A stretch of 64,000 bases of DNA, from positions 48,867 through 112,866 of the forward strand of contig NZ_KB904085.1 in NCBI RefSeq assembly GCF_000379985.1, read 5' to 3'. Source of the stretch: Streptococcus caballi DSM 19004. GTDB lineage: Bacteria > Bacillota > Bacilli > Lactobacillales > Streptococcaceae. The notes below the pieces were generated by a model. The model did not search any database, was not told the DNA's origin, and was given only the letters and a program-made list of their open reading frames with translations. Below are positions 9,557-17,764 of the stretch, piece by piece; positions within the stretch are counted from its first letter, which is position 1; each line of letters starts with the position of its first letter. Both the position numbers and the translations under genes were made by a program.

Positions 9557-10885
9557 ATGGAACAATACGATGTGATTGTCATTGGGTTTGGTAAAGCTGG
9601 AAAGACATTTGCAGCAAAATCTGCTGCACAAGGTAAGAAAGTTGCGATGATTGAAAAGGACGCTAGTATGTACGGCGGAACTTGTATCAATATTGGCTGT
9701 ATTCCGACAAAAGTTTTGATTCACGCTGCTGAAACTGGTCATGATTTTTCGCAAGCAATGGCAGAGCGTAAAGCCGTGACAGACCGTCTACGCGCTAAAA
9801 ACTTTGAAATGCTTGACAATGCTCCAACCGCTGATGTTTATAATGCGACAGCAAAATTTATTTCTAACAAAGTGGTTGAAATCACAGCAGATGGTGAAAG
9901 TAAATATTTGACTGCTGATGTTATCATCATCAATACTGGTGCTGTCTCAAATGTTTTACCAATTCCCGGTCTCAAAGAAAGCAAGCACGTTTACGACAGC
10001 ACAGACATTCAACAGCTTAAAGAACAGCCAAAGCGCCTCGGTCTGATTGGTGGTGGAAATATCGGTTTGGAATTTGCTAGCCTTTATGCCAAACTTGGTA
10101 CTGAAGTGACTGTCTTTGATCCGATGTCACGTATTTTCGGTCGTGAAGAGGAAGAAATCTCTGCTATGGCTAAAGGTTACCTTGAAGAACAGGGCATTGT
10201 TTTCGAATTAGACTCAAACATTTCTCAAGTTTCTAACAAGGGAGAAGCGGTTGTCATCACAACACAAAATGGTGACTACGAGTTTGACGCAGTGATGTAC
10301 GCGACAGGACGCAAACCTAACACTGAAAATCTCGGTCTGGAAAATACAAATATCAAATTGACTGAACGTGGCGCTGTCAAAGTTGATGACTTCTGTCAAA
10401 CCAGCGTTGAAAATGTCTTTGCTGTTGGTGATGTTAATGGCGGTCTTCAATTCACTTATGTGTCATTAGACGACTTCCGCATCGTTTGGAATTTCCTCAA
10501 TGGTGACAAGTCTTATTCTGCTGCCAACCGACATCATGTGCCAAATACAACCTTCATCAATCCACCATTGTCACGTGTTGGGCTTGATGAAGTGCAAGCT
10601 AAAGCACAAGGCCTGAACTACAAAGCCAACAGTCTGCCAGTTGCTGGGATGCCGCGCGGTCATGTCAATGGGGACCTTCGTGGTGTCTTCAAAGTTGTTG
10701 TTGATGCAGATACTAACCTCATCCTCGGTGCCACACTCTTTGGAGTAGAATCACACGAACTCATCAACCTTATCACCATGGCAATGGATAATAAGATTCC
10801 CTACACTTATTTCCAACAACAAATTTTCACTCACCCTACCATGGCTGAGAATTTCAACGATTTGTTTAATTTAAAAAATTTATAA
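9557..10885 (+). CDS. FAD-dependent pyridine nucleotide-disulfide oxidoreductase, RclA / hypothiocyanous acid reductase-like
   Basis: A 442-residue flavoprotein disulfide reductase. An N-terminal FAD-binding motif (VIGFGKAGKTFA) is followed by the redox-active pair GTCINIGCIPTK with Cys43 and Cys48, an NAD(P)H-binding GGGNIGLEFASLYAKLG, and the C-terminal interface HPTMAE supplying the catalytic His. The CINIGCIPTK form is that of E. coli RclA and of the pneumococcal hypothiocyanous acid reductase, not of glutathione reductase or lipoamide dehydrogenase. A role against host HOSCN/HOCl is thus a reasonable inference. Start: ATG at 9557 with AAGGAG upstream. Confidence 0.82.
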   Translation: MEQYDVIVIGFGKAGKTFAAKSAAQGKKVAMIEKDASMYGGTCINIGCIPTKVLIHAAETGHDFSQAMAERKAVTDRLRAKNFEMLDNAPTADVYNATAKFISNKVVEITADGESKYLTADVIIINTGAVSNVLPIPGLKESKHVYDSTDIQQLKEQPKRLGLIGGGNIGLEFASLYAKLGTEVTVFDPMSRIFGREEEEISAMAKGYLEEQGIVFELDSNISQVSNKGEAVVITTQNGDYEFDAVMYATGRKPNTENLGLENTNIKLTERGAVKVDDFCQTSVENVFAVGDVNGGLQFTYVSLDDFRIVWNFLNGDKSYSAANRHHVPNTTFINPPLSRVGLDEVQAKAQGLNYKANSLPVAGMPRGHVNGDLRGVFKVVVDADTNLILGATLFGVESHELINLITMAMDNKIPYTYFQQQIFTHPTMAENFNDLFNLKNL

Positions 10886-10890
10886 AATTA

Positions 10891-10926
10891 TTAATCAAAG
10901 CTCCATAATTATGGAGCTTTGATTAA
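10891..10926 (+). terminator. Long perfect hairpin after the reductase gene
   Basis: TTAATCAAAGCTCCAT and its exact complement flank AATT, giving a 16-bp perfect stem. It probably ends transcription of the reductase gene, although the T-run is within the arm instead of after it. Confidence 0.7.
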
Positions 10927-10956
10927 TATCAGCTATTTTTAAGCTGCTTATGAATA

Positions 10957-10965
10957 TGATATAAT
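10957..10965 (+). promoter_or_regulatory. Extended -10 promoter of cls
   Basis: TGATATAAT (TGn plus perfect -10 hexamer) lies 23 bases before the cls ATG. No good -35 is evident, which extended -10 promoters tolerate. Confidence 0.5.
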
Positions 10966-10988
10966 AATAACTGGTAAATAATTGAAGC

Positions 10989-12575
10989 ATGGAGGTTATT
11001 ATTATCAACAATAAGACTAAGGTATTACATTTATTGAATAAAAGTAAACGAGGGTTTTTCCGAGGGATTTTTAGTAGGACAACGGTAATTGCTGTACTTC
11101 TCATCCTACAATTACTCTTTTTACTAACGTCATTTGTTTGGTTGGACCAGTACCGCTTGATTTTGCAGGCTTTAGAACGCATTTTGACTATTGCTGTTGT
11201 GCTTTATTTGGTAAACGGTGAAATGGATGCCATATCGCGTGTGACTTGGTTGATTCTGGTCATGATTTTTCCTCTTTTAGGTTCGCTATTTTTGATATAC
11301 ACTAAGCTAGATTGGGGCTATCAAGGACTCAAGCTACGTTTGAATACTTTGATTGATCAGAGTGCTGTTTATCTCCCTGATAATAAGGATATTTTAGAGG
11401 TTCTGAAGGGTAATACCTCTTCAACCTACCATCTAGTACAATATTTTGACCGCAGTCGAGGAGATTTTCCAGCTTATCAAGATACAAAGGTAATCTATTT
11501 TCCCAGCGGAGAAACATTTTTTGCTGAGTTAAAAAAACAACTGCTCAGAGCGGAGAAATATATTTTTCTAGAATTTTTCATTATTGCCGAAGGACGTATG
11601 TGGGGTGAAATTCTTAGTATTTTGGAAAAGAAAGTTCAAGAAGGAGTTGAAGTTCGCGTACTTTACGATGGTATGATTGAGTTTTCAACTTTATCGTTTG
11701 ATTATACTAAGCGGCTTGAAAAGATTGGTATCAAAGCCAAAGCTTTCTCGCCTATTTCACCTTTTATTTCAACTTATTACAACTATCGCGATCATCGCAA
11801 GATTGTTGTTGTAGACGGAGAAGTTGCTTTCACTGGTGGCGTGAATTTAGCGGATGAATATATCAATCAATTAGAACGTTTTGGCCATTGGAAGGATACC
11901 GCTGTTATGCTTGAAGGGAAGGCAGTAGATAGTTTTCTTGTTTTATTCTTGCAGATGTGGTCAATCACTGAAAAAGAATTGATTGTTGAACCTTACCTAG
12001 GAAAACATGAAAAAACCTTCTTAGCAAATGGCTATGTGATTCCTTACGGAGATTCACCTCTGGATACGGATAAAGTGGGGGAGAATGTTTATATTGACAT
12101 TTTAAACCATGCCAAGGAATATGTTTATATCATGACCCCTTATTTGATTTTGGATAGTGAAATGGAACATGCTCTTCGTTTTGCTGCCGAGCGTGGTGTG
12201 GATGTTCGCATCATCATGCCTGGTATTCCTGACAAAAAAATCCCTTATGCCTTGGCTAAAACTTACTATAATTCCTTGATGCAGTCTGGTGTTAAAATTT
12301 ATGAGTATGAGCCTGGTTTTGTCCACGCCAAAATTTTTATTAGTGATGATATAAAAGCTGTTGTTGGGACGATTAATCTTGATTACCGCAGCCTCTACCA
12401 CCATTTTGAGTGTGCCACTTACCTTTACAAAGTAGATGCGATAGCAGATATTTATAAAGACTACCAAAATACTTTAAAAGTTTGTCGTTTGGTAACTCCT
12501 GAGATGCAGAAGGAGCGTCCTGCCTTGCAGAAGTTGACAGGAACGGTCTTTAAGGCTTTAGCTCCTCTTCTTTAA
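10989..12575 (+). CDS. cls: Cardiolipin synthase
   Basis: Condenses two phosphatidylglycerols into cardiolipin at the membrane. The 528-residue product has two N-terminal membrane segments (about 34-52 and 63-104) and two phospholipase-D HKD motifs: HRKIVVVDGEVAFTGG from His269 and HAKIFISDD from His446. The start is uncertain. The only nearby ATG (10989) has no upstream Shine-Dalgarno, while GGAGG (10991-10995) overlaps it and would fit an ATT/ATC codon at 11001-11004. A TTG at 11034 is another option. The gene is flanked by strong hairpins and appears monocistronic. Confidence 0.92.
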   Translation: MEVIIINNKTKVLHLLNKSKRGFFRGIFSRTTVIAVLLILQLLFLLTSFVWLDQYRLILQALERILTIAVVLYLVNGEMDAISRVTWLILVMIFPLLGSLFLIYTKLDWGYQGLKLRLNTLIDQSAVYLPDNKDILEVLKGNTSSTYHLVQYFDRSRGDFPAYQDTKVIYFPSGETFFAELKKQLLRAEKYIFLEFFIIAEGRMWGEILSILEKKVQEGVEVRVLYDGMIEFSTLSFDYTKRLEKIGIKAKAFSPISPFISTYYNYRDHRKIVVVDGEVAFTGGVNLADEYINQLERFGHWKDTAVMLEGKAVDSFLVLFLQMWSITEKELIVEPYLGKHEKTFLANGYVIPYGDSPLDTDKVGENVYIDILNHAKEYVYIMTPYLILDSEMEHALRFAAERGVDVRIIMPGIPDKKIPYALAKTYYNSLMQSGVKIYEYEPGFVHAKIFISDDIKAVVGTINLDYRSLYHHFECATYLYKVDAIADIYKDYQNTLKVCRLVTPEMQKERPALQKLTGTVFKALAPLL

Positions 12576-12577
12576 AA

Positions 12578-12622
12578 ATAACAGATTATCAGACTTTTGC
12601 AAGAAGTCTGATAATCTGTTAT
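12578..12622 (+). terminator. 19-bp perfect hairpin terminating cls
   Basis: ATAACAGATTATCAGACTT (12578-12596) pairs perfectly with 12604-12622 around a 7-base loop. Its loop and base also contain the -35 and -10 of a downstream RNA promoter (see 12597-12625). Confidence 0.7.
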
Positions 12623-12625
12623 ACT
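12597..12625 (+). promoter_or_regulatory. Promoter of the small RNA upstream of asd
   Basis: TTGCAA (12597-12602), a 17-base spacer and TATACT (12620-12625) form a good sigma-A promoter, with a predicted start near 12632. Confidence 0.65.
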
Positions 12626-12631
12626 AAGAGT

Positions 12632-12787
12632 ATGCGATGAGTCGATTTGGTCTTTGACCATTTTGCGCTGAGGAGGTCTACATTTAATTGTAACGCAGGA
12701 GCGGATCTTGAACAGTTGTGTGAACCTGCTGTTCTCATGGAAACATGCCTCTAATCCCTTGCTATTTTTGGCAGGGGATTTTTTATC
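12632..12787 (+). ncRNA. Small RNA upstream of asd, candidate 'asd RNA motif'
   Basis: A stretch of about 155 nt without an open frame has its own promoter and its own terminator (AATCCCTTGC...GCAGGGGATT-TTTTT, 12753-12786). Streptococci and other lactic acid bacteria carry a conserved structured RNA at exactly this place, the asd RNA motif, reported to be transcribed separately as a small RNA. Assignment rests on position, size and boundaries; I did not fold it against the published model. Its function is unknown. Confidence 0.6.
12753..12786 (+). terminator. Terminator of the small RNA
   Basis: A 10-bp stem with one wobble and an 8-base loop is followed directly by TTTTTTA. Confidence 0.8.
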
Positions 12788-12831
12788 TTCTTGAAAATAG
12801 ACTTTTCAAGAAGATAAAAAAATAGTATAAT
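12781..12831 (+). promoter_or_regulatory. asd promoter region with a 17-bp inverted repeat
   Basis: TTTTATCTTCTTGAAAA (12781-12797) is exactly inverted at 12803-12819. The right arm provides a weak -35 (TTTTCA, 12803-12808), 17 bases from a perfect -10 TATAAT (12826-12831). The repeat overlaps the promoter, so it could be an operator; it could equally be the base of a terminator. Confidence 0.45.
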
Positions 12832-12900
12832 TTATTTATTATATAAATTTTTAGAAAATTTCGAGAATAGTTCAGCTATTTTCTTGAAAGAGGTATTGAA

Positions 12901-13977
12901 ATGGGTTATACAGTCGCTGTTGTTGGTGCTACAGGTGCCGTTGGAACTCGCATGATTCAACAACTTGAACAATCTACACTTCCAATTGATAAACTTCGTC
13001 TTTTATCTTCTAGCCGCTCTGCTGGCAAGGTTCTCCAATACAAAGGACAAGATATTACAGTTGAATTGACCACTGAAGATTCTTTCGATGGCGTAGATAT
13101 TGCTCTTTTCTCAGCAGGTGGCTCTGTTTCTGCTAAATTTGCGCCTTACGCTGTCAAAGCGGGTGCGGTAGTGGTTGATAATACGTCTCATTTCCGTCAA
13201 AATCCTGATGTTCCTTTGGTTGTTCCTGAGGTCAATGCGCATGCTCTAGATGCTCATAATGGTATCATTGCTTGTCCTAACTGTTCAACAATTCAAATGA
13301 TGGTTGCCCTTGAACCTATTCGTCAAAAATGGGGCTTGAGCCGTGTCATTGTGTCAACTTACCAAGCTGTTTCAGGTGCTGGCCAATCAGCTATCAATGA
13401 AACCATCCGTGAAATCAAAGAAGTTGTTAATGATGGTGTAGAACCTAAGAACGTTCACGCAGACATCTTGCCATCTGGCGGCGATAAAAAGCATTACCCA
13501 ATTGCCTTCAATGCATTGGCACAAATTGATGTTTTCACTGACAATGACTACACTTACGAAGAAATGAAAATGACCAATGAAACGAAGAAAATCATGGAAG
13601 ATGATTCTATAGCCGTATCAGCAACTTGTGTGCGTATCCCAGTCCTTTTTTCTCATTCAGAGTCTGTTTATATTGAAACCAAGGCAGTTGCCCCAATTGA
13701 AGAAGTAAAAGCTGCTATCGCATCCTTCCCAGGTGCTGTTCTTGAAGATGATGTAGCTCATCAAGTTTACCCACAGGCAGCTAATGCTGTCGGCAGCCGC
13801 GAGACTTATGTTGGGCGTATTCGCAAAGACCTTGATATTGAAAATGGTATTCATATGTGGGTTGTTTCTGACAATCTTCTCAAAGGTGCAGCTTGGAACT
13901 CTGTCCAAATCGCTGAAACATTGCATGAACGTGGCCTTGTTCATCCAACTGTAGAACTTAAGTTTGAATTGAAATAA
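12901..13977 (+). CDS. asd: Aspartate-semialdehyde dehydrogenase
   Basis: NADPH-dependent reduction of aspartyl phosphate to the semialdehyde, the branch point to lysine/diaminopimelate, threonine and methionine. The 358-residue product has the dinucleotide motif GATGAVG (9-15), substrate Arg99 (FRQ) and the catalytic cysteine Cys128 in ACPNCSTIQ, with the later His in [22 protein letters not shown] precedes the ATG. dapA, the next enzyme towards diaminopimelate, follows after 101 bases with its own promoter. Confidence 0.95.
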   Translation: MGYTVAVVGATGAVGTRMIQQLEQSTLPIDKLRLLSSSRSAGKVLQYKGQDITVELTTEDSFDGVDIALFSAGGSVSAKFAPYAVKAGAVVVDNTSHFRQNPDVPLVVPEVNAHALDAHNGIIACPNCSTIQMMVALEPIRQKWGLSRVIVSTYQAVSGAGQSAINETIREIKEVVNDGVEPKNVHADILPSGGDKKHYPIAFNALAQIDVFTDNDYTYEEMKMTNETKKIMEDDSIAVSATCVRIPVLFSHSESVYIETKAVAPIEEVKAAIASFPGAVLEDDVAHQVYPQAANAVGSRETYVGRIRKDLDIENGIHMWVVSDNLLKGAAWNSVQIAETLHERGLVHPTVELKFELK

Positions 13978-14034
13978 TAGTTAGCTAAGTGCCAAAAATG
14001 GGGCCGAGACTCGTCTGTCTTACCTCATTTTTTA

Positions 14035-14043
14035 TGGTATAAT
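14035..14043 (+). promoter_or_regulatory. Extended -10 promoter of dapA
   Basis: TGGTATAAT, 36 bases before the dapA ATG, with only a poor -35 upstream. Confidence 0.5.
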
Positions 14044-14078
14044 ATCAGTATCAAACCCACTGAATTGAGGAGGATTTT

Positions 14079-15014
14079 ATGTCAATTGAAGAATTAAAAG
14101 ATATTAAAATTATTACAGCCATGGTAACACCTTTTAAGGAAGATGGGGCAATTAACTTTGATGCTCTCCCAAAATTGGTGGAACACCTTTTGGCACACCA
14201 TACAGAAGCATTGCTGTTAGCAGGGACAACGGCAGAAAGTCCAACGCTTACCCACGACGAAGAATTGCAACTTTTTAAAGCAGTTCAAGACATCGTCAAG
14301 GGACGCGTGCCCTTGATTGCGGGAGTCGGAACCAATGATACTCGCGATTCCATCGAATTTGCGCGTGAAGTGGCAGACTTTGGTGGTTTTGCAGCAGGAC
14401 TTGCAATTGTCCCTTACTACAACAAACCTTCCCAAGAAGGTATGTACCAACACTTTAAAGCCATTGCGGATGCCAGTGACCTGCCAATTATCATTTATAA
14501 TATTCCAGGTCGTGTCGTTGTGGAAATGACGCCTGAAACCATGTTACGTTTAGCAGAACATCCAAACATCATCGGGGTTAAAGAATGCACTAGTCTAGCG
14601 AATATGGCCTACCTAATTGAACATAAGCCTGATAACTTCCTGGTTTACACTGGCGAAGATGGTGATGCCTTCCACGCTATGAATCTGGGGGCAGATGGTG
14701 TTATCTCTGTGGCTTCCCACACGAACGGCGATGAAATGTACGAAATGTTGTCAGCGATTGAAAACAGTGACATTAAAAAAGCAGCAGCTATTCAACGTCA
14801 ATTCATTCCTAAAGTTAATGCACTTTTCTCTTATCCAAGTCCTGCACCAGTTAAGGCTGTACTTAATTATCTGGGATTTGAAACTGGCCCTCTTCGTTTA
14901 CCACTGGTTGCGGCGCCAGAAGAAGATGCCAAACGCATTATCAAGGTTGTCGTAGACGGTGACTACCAAGCTACCAAAGAAACTGTTACAGGCGTGGTGA
15001 GACCTGACTATTAA
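14079..15014 (+). CDS. dapA: 4-hydroxy-tetrahydrodipicolinate synthase
   Basis: Condenses aspartate semialdehyde with pyruvate, the first committed step to lysine and peptidoglycan cross-bridges. The 311-residue TIM barrel has the Schiff-base Lys168 (IIGVKEC), catalytic Tyr140 (IIIYNIPGR) and the Thr50-Thr51 pair (LLAGTTAES). RBS AGGAGG is 7 bases before ATG. It works directly on the product of the neighbouring asd. Confidence 0.95.
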   Translation: MSIEELKDIKIITAMVTPFKEDGAINFDALPKLVEHLLAHHTEALLLAGTTAESPTLTHDEELQLFKAVQDIVKGRVPLIAGVGTNDTRDSIEFAREVADFGGFAAGLAIVPYYNKPSQEGMYQHFKAIADASDLPIIIYNIPGRVVVEMTPETMLRLAEHPNIIGVKECTSLANMAYLIEHKPDNFLVYTGEDGDAFHAMNLGADGVISVASHTNGDEMYEMLSAIENSDIKKAAAIQRQFIPKVNALFSYPSPAPVKAVLNYLGFETGPLRLPLVAAPEEDAKRIIKVVVDGDYQATKETVTGVVRPDY

Positions 15015-15034
15015 AATCCGTTTTTTAATCATCG

Positions 15035-15064
15035 AAAGCCAAGTTGAGAAGCTTGGCTTTTTAG
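15035..15064 (+). terminator. Terminator of dapA
   Basis: AAAGCCAAG and CTTGGCTTT pair around an 8-base loop, with a further TT after the stem. Confidence 0.8.
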
Positions 15065-15093
15065 ATATAGACGGACTATTTAAAGCTAATAAC

Positions 15094-15122
15094 TTGACAA
15101 AATATGAAAACACTTGCATAAT
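15094..15122 (+). promoter_or_regulatory. Promoter of the ATP-cone gene
   Basis: A consensus TTGACA (15094-15099), a 17-base spacer and CATAAT (15117-15122). Confidence 0.65.
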
Positions 15123-15158
15123 AAATGTAAAAGATGAAAAACCGTGAAAGGGAAGCCT

Positions 15159-15497
15159 ATGCAAATCATTAAACGTAACGGTCAAGTGACCGATTTCAAT
15201 CCAGATAAAATTTATCAAGCCATCTTGAAAGCAGCACAGACTGTCTATGTCCTCGATGACCAGCTTCGTGAGGATTTGGCACAGGTGACTAAAAAAGTTG
15301 TTTTGGATTTGGAAGATGCGCAAGTTGAACGTCCTACTATCAGTATGATTCAGTCTCAGGTTGAGAATCGTCTTATGGACGCTGGTTTTGTCAAAATAGC
15401 AGAGCATTACATTTCATACCGTCTCCAACGCGACTTGGAACGTAATGGTTATGGTGACCAGTTAGCCGTTCACCTACATTTTGAAAGATTGAAATAG
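15159..15497 (+). CDS. Stand-alone ATP-cone domain protein
   Basis: A 112-residue protein made almost wholly of an ATP-cone: KRNGQVTDFNPDKIYQAILKA with the typical VxK/RNG-x-x-x-xF start, and a C-terminal helix YISYRLQRDLERN. ATP-cones are the nucleotide-sensing modules of ribonucleotide reductases and of the repressor NrdR. Here neither the reductase core nor NrdR's zinc ribbon is present, so it may be a free regulatory domain or a relic of nrdD. I chose ATG 15159 (AAAGGGA upstream) over GTG 15144. Confidence 0.75.
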   Translation: MQIIKRNGQVTDFNPDKIYQAILKAAQTVYVLDDQLREDLAQVTKKVVLDLEDAQVERPTISMIQSQVENRLMDAGFVKIAEHYISYRLQRDLERNGYGDQLAVHLHFERLK

Positions 15498-15565
15498 ATG
15501 TAGTGAAGAGAAGGTTGGGATGGCTTCCTAGTCTTTTCAATATTAAGATTATTGAAGGGAAACTT

Positions 15566-16063
15566 ATGGTCAAGGATTATAAAGAATTTTATAGAAAAAT
15601 ATCCTCACCTTTCAGAAATGATAAAGGAAAAAAGCTGATTACGAACTGGAACCAGGTCATAACAGGATTTATTTATTTGCTTTATTCTTTTTTATTGCTT
15701 GACTTAATTACAACTAATAGAGAGTTGATTTTGCCTTTCATTTTCATTCCTGGTATCAGCTTTCTTTCACTATCTTGGGTGCGTAGCAAGCTCAATTATC
15801 CTAGACCTTACGAAATTTGGGACATTCAGCCGCTGATTATCAAAGAAAGCAAGGGAAATTCATTTCCTAGTCGTCATGTGTTTTCAGCAAGTATCATTGC
15901 CATGTGCGCCTTGAAGGTCAATCTTACTCTGGGAATATTTGGGTTATTTTGTTCAATTCTCCTTGCTTGTCTCAGAGTGATTGGAGGTGTACATTCTCCT
16001 CGCGATGTGATGTGGGGTCTGGTCATTGGTCTGCTCACTGGCAGTCTTTTATTTCTTTTTTAA
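15566..16063 (+). CDS. PAP2-superfamily membrane phosphatase
   Basis: A 165-residue membrane protein with the three phosphatase motifs of the PAP2 superfamily: K75-x4-RP (KLNYPRP), PSRH (101-104; PSGH in the consensus) and R137-x5-H143-x3-D147 (RVIGGVHSPRD). Such proteins dephosphorylate undecaprenyl pyrophosphate or phosphatidylglycerol phosphate; which one is not determined. RBS GAAGGGAAA and ATG 15566. The preceding gene ends 68 bases upstream and a terminator follows, so the two may be co-transcribed. Confidence 0.82.
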   Translation: MVKDYKEFYRKISSPFRNDKGKKLITNWNQVITGFIYLLYSFLLLDLITTNRELILPFIFIPGISFLSLSWVRSKLNYPRPYEIWDIQPLIIKESKGNSFPSRHVFSASIIAMCALKVNLTLGIFGLFCSILLACLRVIGGVHSPRDVMWGLVIGLLTGSLLFLF

Positions 16064-16065
16064 TG

Positions 16066-16091
16066 CTGTTCATCTTTCTGAACAGTTTTTT
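16066..16091 (+). terminator. Terminator of the PAP2 gene
   Basis: CTGTTCA-TCTTTC-TGAACAG followed by TTTTTT, beginning 3 bases after the stop codon. Confidence 0.85.
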
Positions 16092-16178
16092 CTTGCCGCG
16101 ATTTTCATTGTCAGACAAAGCCGCCTCATGATATAATGGAGAGGCTGGCGTTGCCAAGAATAGTGAAAGTAGTAAAAT

Positions 16179-17714
16179 ATGAGTATTTTAGAAGTGAAAA
16201 ATCTTAGTCACGGTTTTGGTGACCGTGCTATTTTTGAAAATGTGTCCTTCCGCCTTCTTAAAGGTGAACATATTGGTCTTGTCGGTGCTAATGGCGAAGG
16301 GAAATCAACCTTTATGTCTATTGTGACAGGACACCTGCAACCCGACGAAGGGAAGGTAGAGTGGTCCAAGTATGTCACCGCTGGTTATCTGGATCAACAC
16401 ACAGTCCTAGAAAAAGGAATGACTGTCCGCGATGTTCTGCGAACAGCCTTTGACGAACTTTTTAAAACCGAAAACCGTATCAACGATATCTACATGTCCA
16501 TGGCAGAAGAAGGTGCTGACGTTGATGCTCTTATGGAAGAAGTAGGTGAGTTGCAAGATCGTCTTGAGTCACGAGATTTCTATACGCTGGACGCCAAGAT
16601 TGATGAGGTGGCGCGTGCCTTGGGTGTTATGGATTTTGGTATGGATTCAGATGTCTCTGAGCTTTCAGGTGGACAAAGGACTAAGATTTTACTGGCTAAG
16701 CTCCTTCTTGAAAAACCTGACATTTTGTTGCTGGATGAGCCAACCAACTATTTAGATGCGGAGCACATTGATTGGCTTAAGCGTTATCTGCAAAATTATG
16801 AGAATGCCTTTGTTCTCATCTCCCACGACATTCCTTTCCTAAATGACGTTATCAATATCGTCTATCACGTGGAAAATCTTGATTTGGTGCGCTATACTGG
16901 GGATTATGATAATTTCCAAGCGGTTTATGACATGAAGAAAGCACAGCTGGAAGCAGCCTACGAGCGCCAGCAGAAAGAGATTGCTGACTTGCAGGATTTT
17001 GTCAACCGAAATAAAGCGCGCGTGGCTACGCGAAATATGGCTATGTCTCGTCAGAAGAAATTGGACAAGATGGATATCATTGAGTTGCAAGCTGAAAAGC
17101 CAAAACCAGAATTTTCATTCAAGGAAGGTCGAACTCCAAGTCGCTTTATTTTCCAAGCTAAGGACTTACAGATTGGTTATGACCGCCCGTTGACCAAACC
17201 CCTCAATCTCACCTTTGAACGCAATCAAAAAGTCGCCATTATTGGTGCTAATGGGATTGGGAAAACAACTTTGCTACGTAGCCTTTTGGGTGAAATCAAG
17301 CCCATCTCTGGTCAAGTTGAACGAGGTGACTTTATAGAATTGGGCTATTTTGAACAAGAAGTAGCTGGAGGCAATCGCCAAACACCTCTTGAAGCTGTCT
17401 GGAATGCTTTTCCTGCTCTCAATCAGGCTGAGGTTCGTGCAGCTCTTGCTAAATGCGGTTTGACCTCAAAACATATTGAAAGTCAAATTCAAGTCCTTTC
17501 AGGTGGGGAACAAGCCAAGGTTCGTTTCTGTCTACTAATGAATCGGGAAAATAATGTTCTGGTTCTAGACGAACCAACCAACCACTTAGATGTTGACGCT
17601 AAAGATGAACTCAAGCGTGCTCTCCAGACTTTCAAAGGCTCTGTGCTCATGGTCTGTCATGAACCTGATTTCTATGAAGGCTGGACAGAGGTCTGGGATT
17701 TTAATCAATTTTAG
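16179..17714 (+). CDS. ABC-F family ATPase, YbiT-like
   Basis: A 511-residue soluble protein with two ATP-binding cassettes and no membrane segment: Walker A GANGEGKST (36-44) and GANGIGKTT (about 355), signatures ELSGGQRTK and VLSGGEQAK. A charged linker of about 80 residues separates them and contains the KAQLEAAYERQQKEI coiled-coil arm. ABC-F proteins act on the ribosomal E site. Its acidic second signature and lack of extensions place it with the housekeeping YbiT/EttA-like group and not with resistance proteins such as Msr; this sub-assignment is an inference. Confidence 0.88.
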   Translation: MSILEVKNLSHGFGDRAIFENVSFRLLKGEHIGLVGANGEGKSTFMSIVTGHLQPDEGKVEWSKYVTAGYLDQHTVLEKGMTVRDVLRTAFDELFKTENRINDIYMSMAEEGADVDALMEEVGELQDRLESRDFYTLDAKIDEVARALGVMDFGMDSDVSELSGGQRTKILLAKLLLEKPDILLLDEPTNYLDAEHIDWLKRYLQNYENAFVLISHDIPFLNDVINIVYHVENLDLVRYTGDYDNFQAVYDMKKAQLEAAYERQQKEIADLQDFVNRNKARVATRNMAMSRQKKLDKMDIIELQAEKPKPEFSFKEGRTPSRFIFQAKDLQIGYDRPLTKPLNLTFERNQKVAIIGANGIGKTTLLRSLLGEIKPISGQVERGDFIELGYFEQEVAGGNRQTPLEAVWNAFPALNQAEVRAALAKCGLTSKHIESQIQVLSGGEQAKVRFCLLMNRENNVLVLDEPTNHLDVDAKDELKRALQTFKGSVLMVCHEPDFYEGWTEVWDFNQF

Positions 17715-17721
17715 ATAAAAG

Positions 17722-17755
17722 AAAAAGTCTCAGTACAACATACTGAGACTTTTTG
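17722..17755. terminator. Bidirectional terminator between converging genes
   Basis: AAAAAGTCTCAGTA-CAACA-TACTGAGACTTTTT; A-rich and T-rich flanks make it suitable for both the ABC-F gene and the minus-strand DUF1846 gene. Confidence 0.88.
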
Positions 17756-17764
17756 CTATTTACG

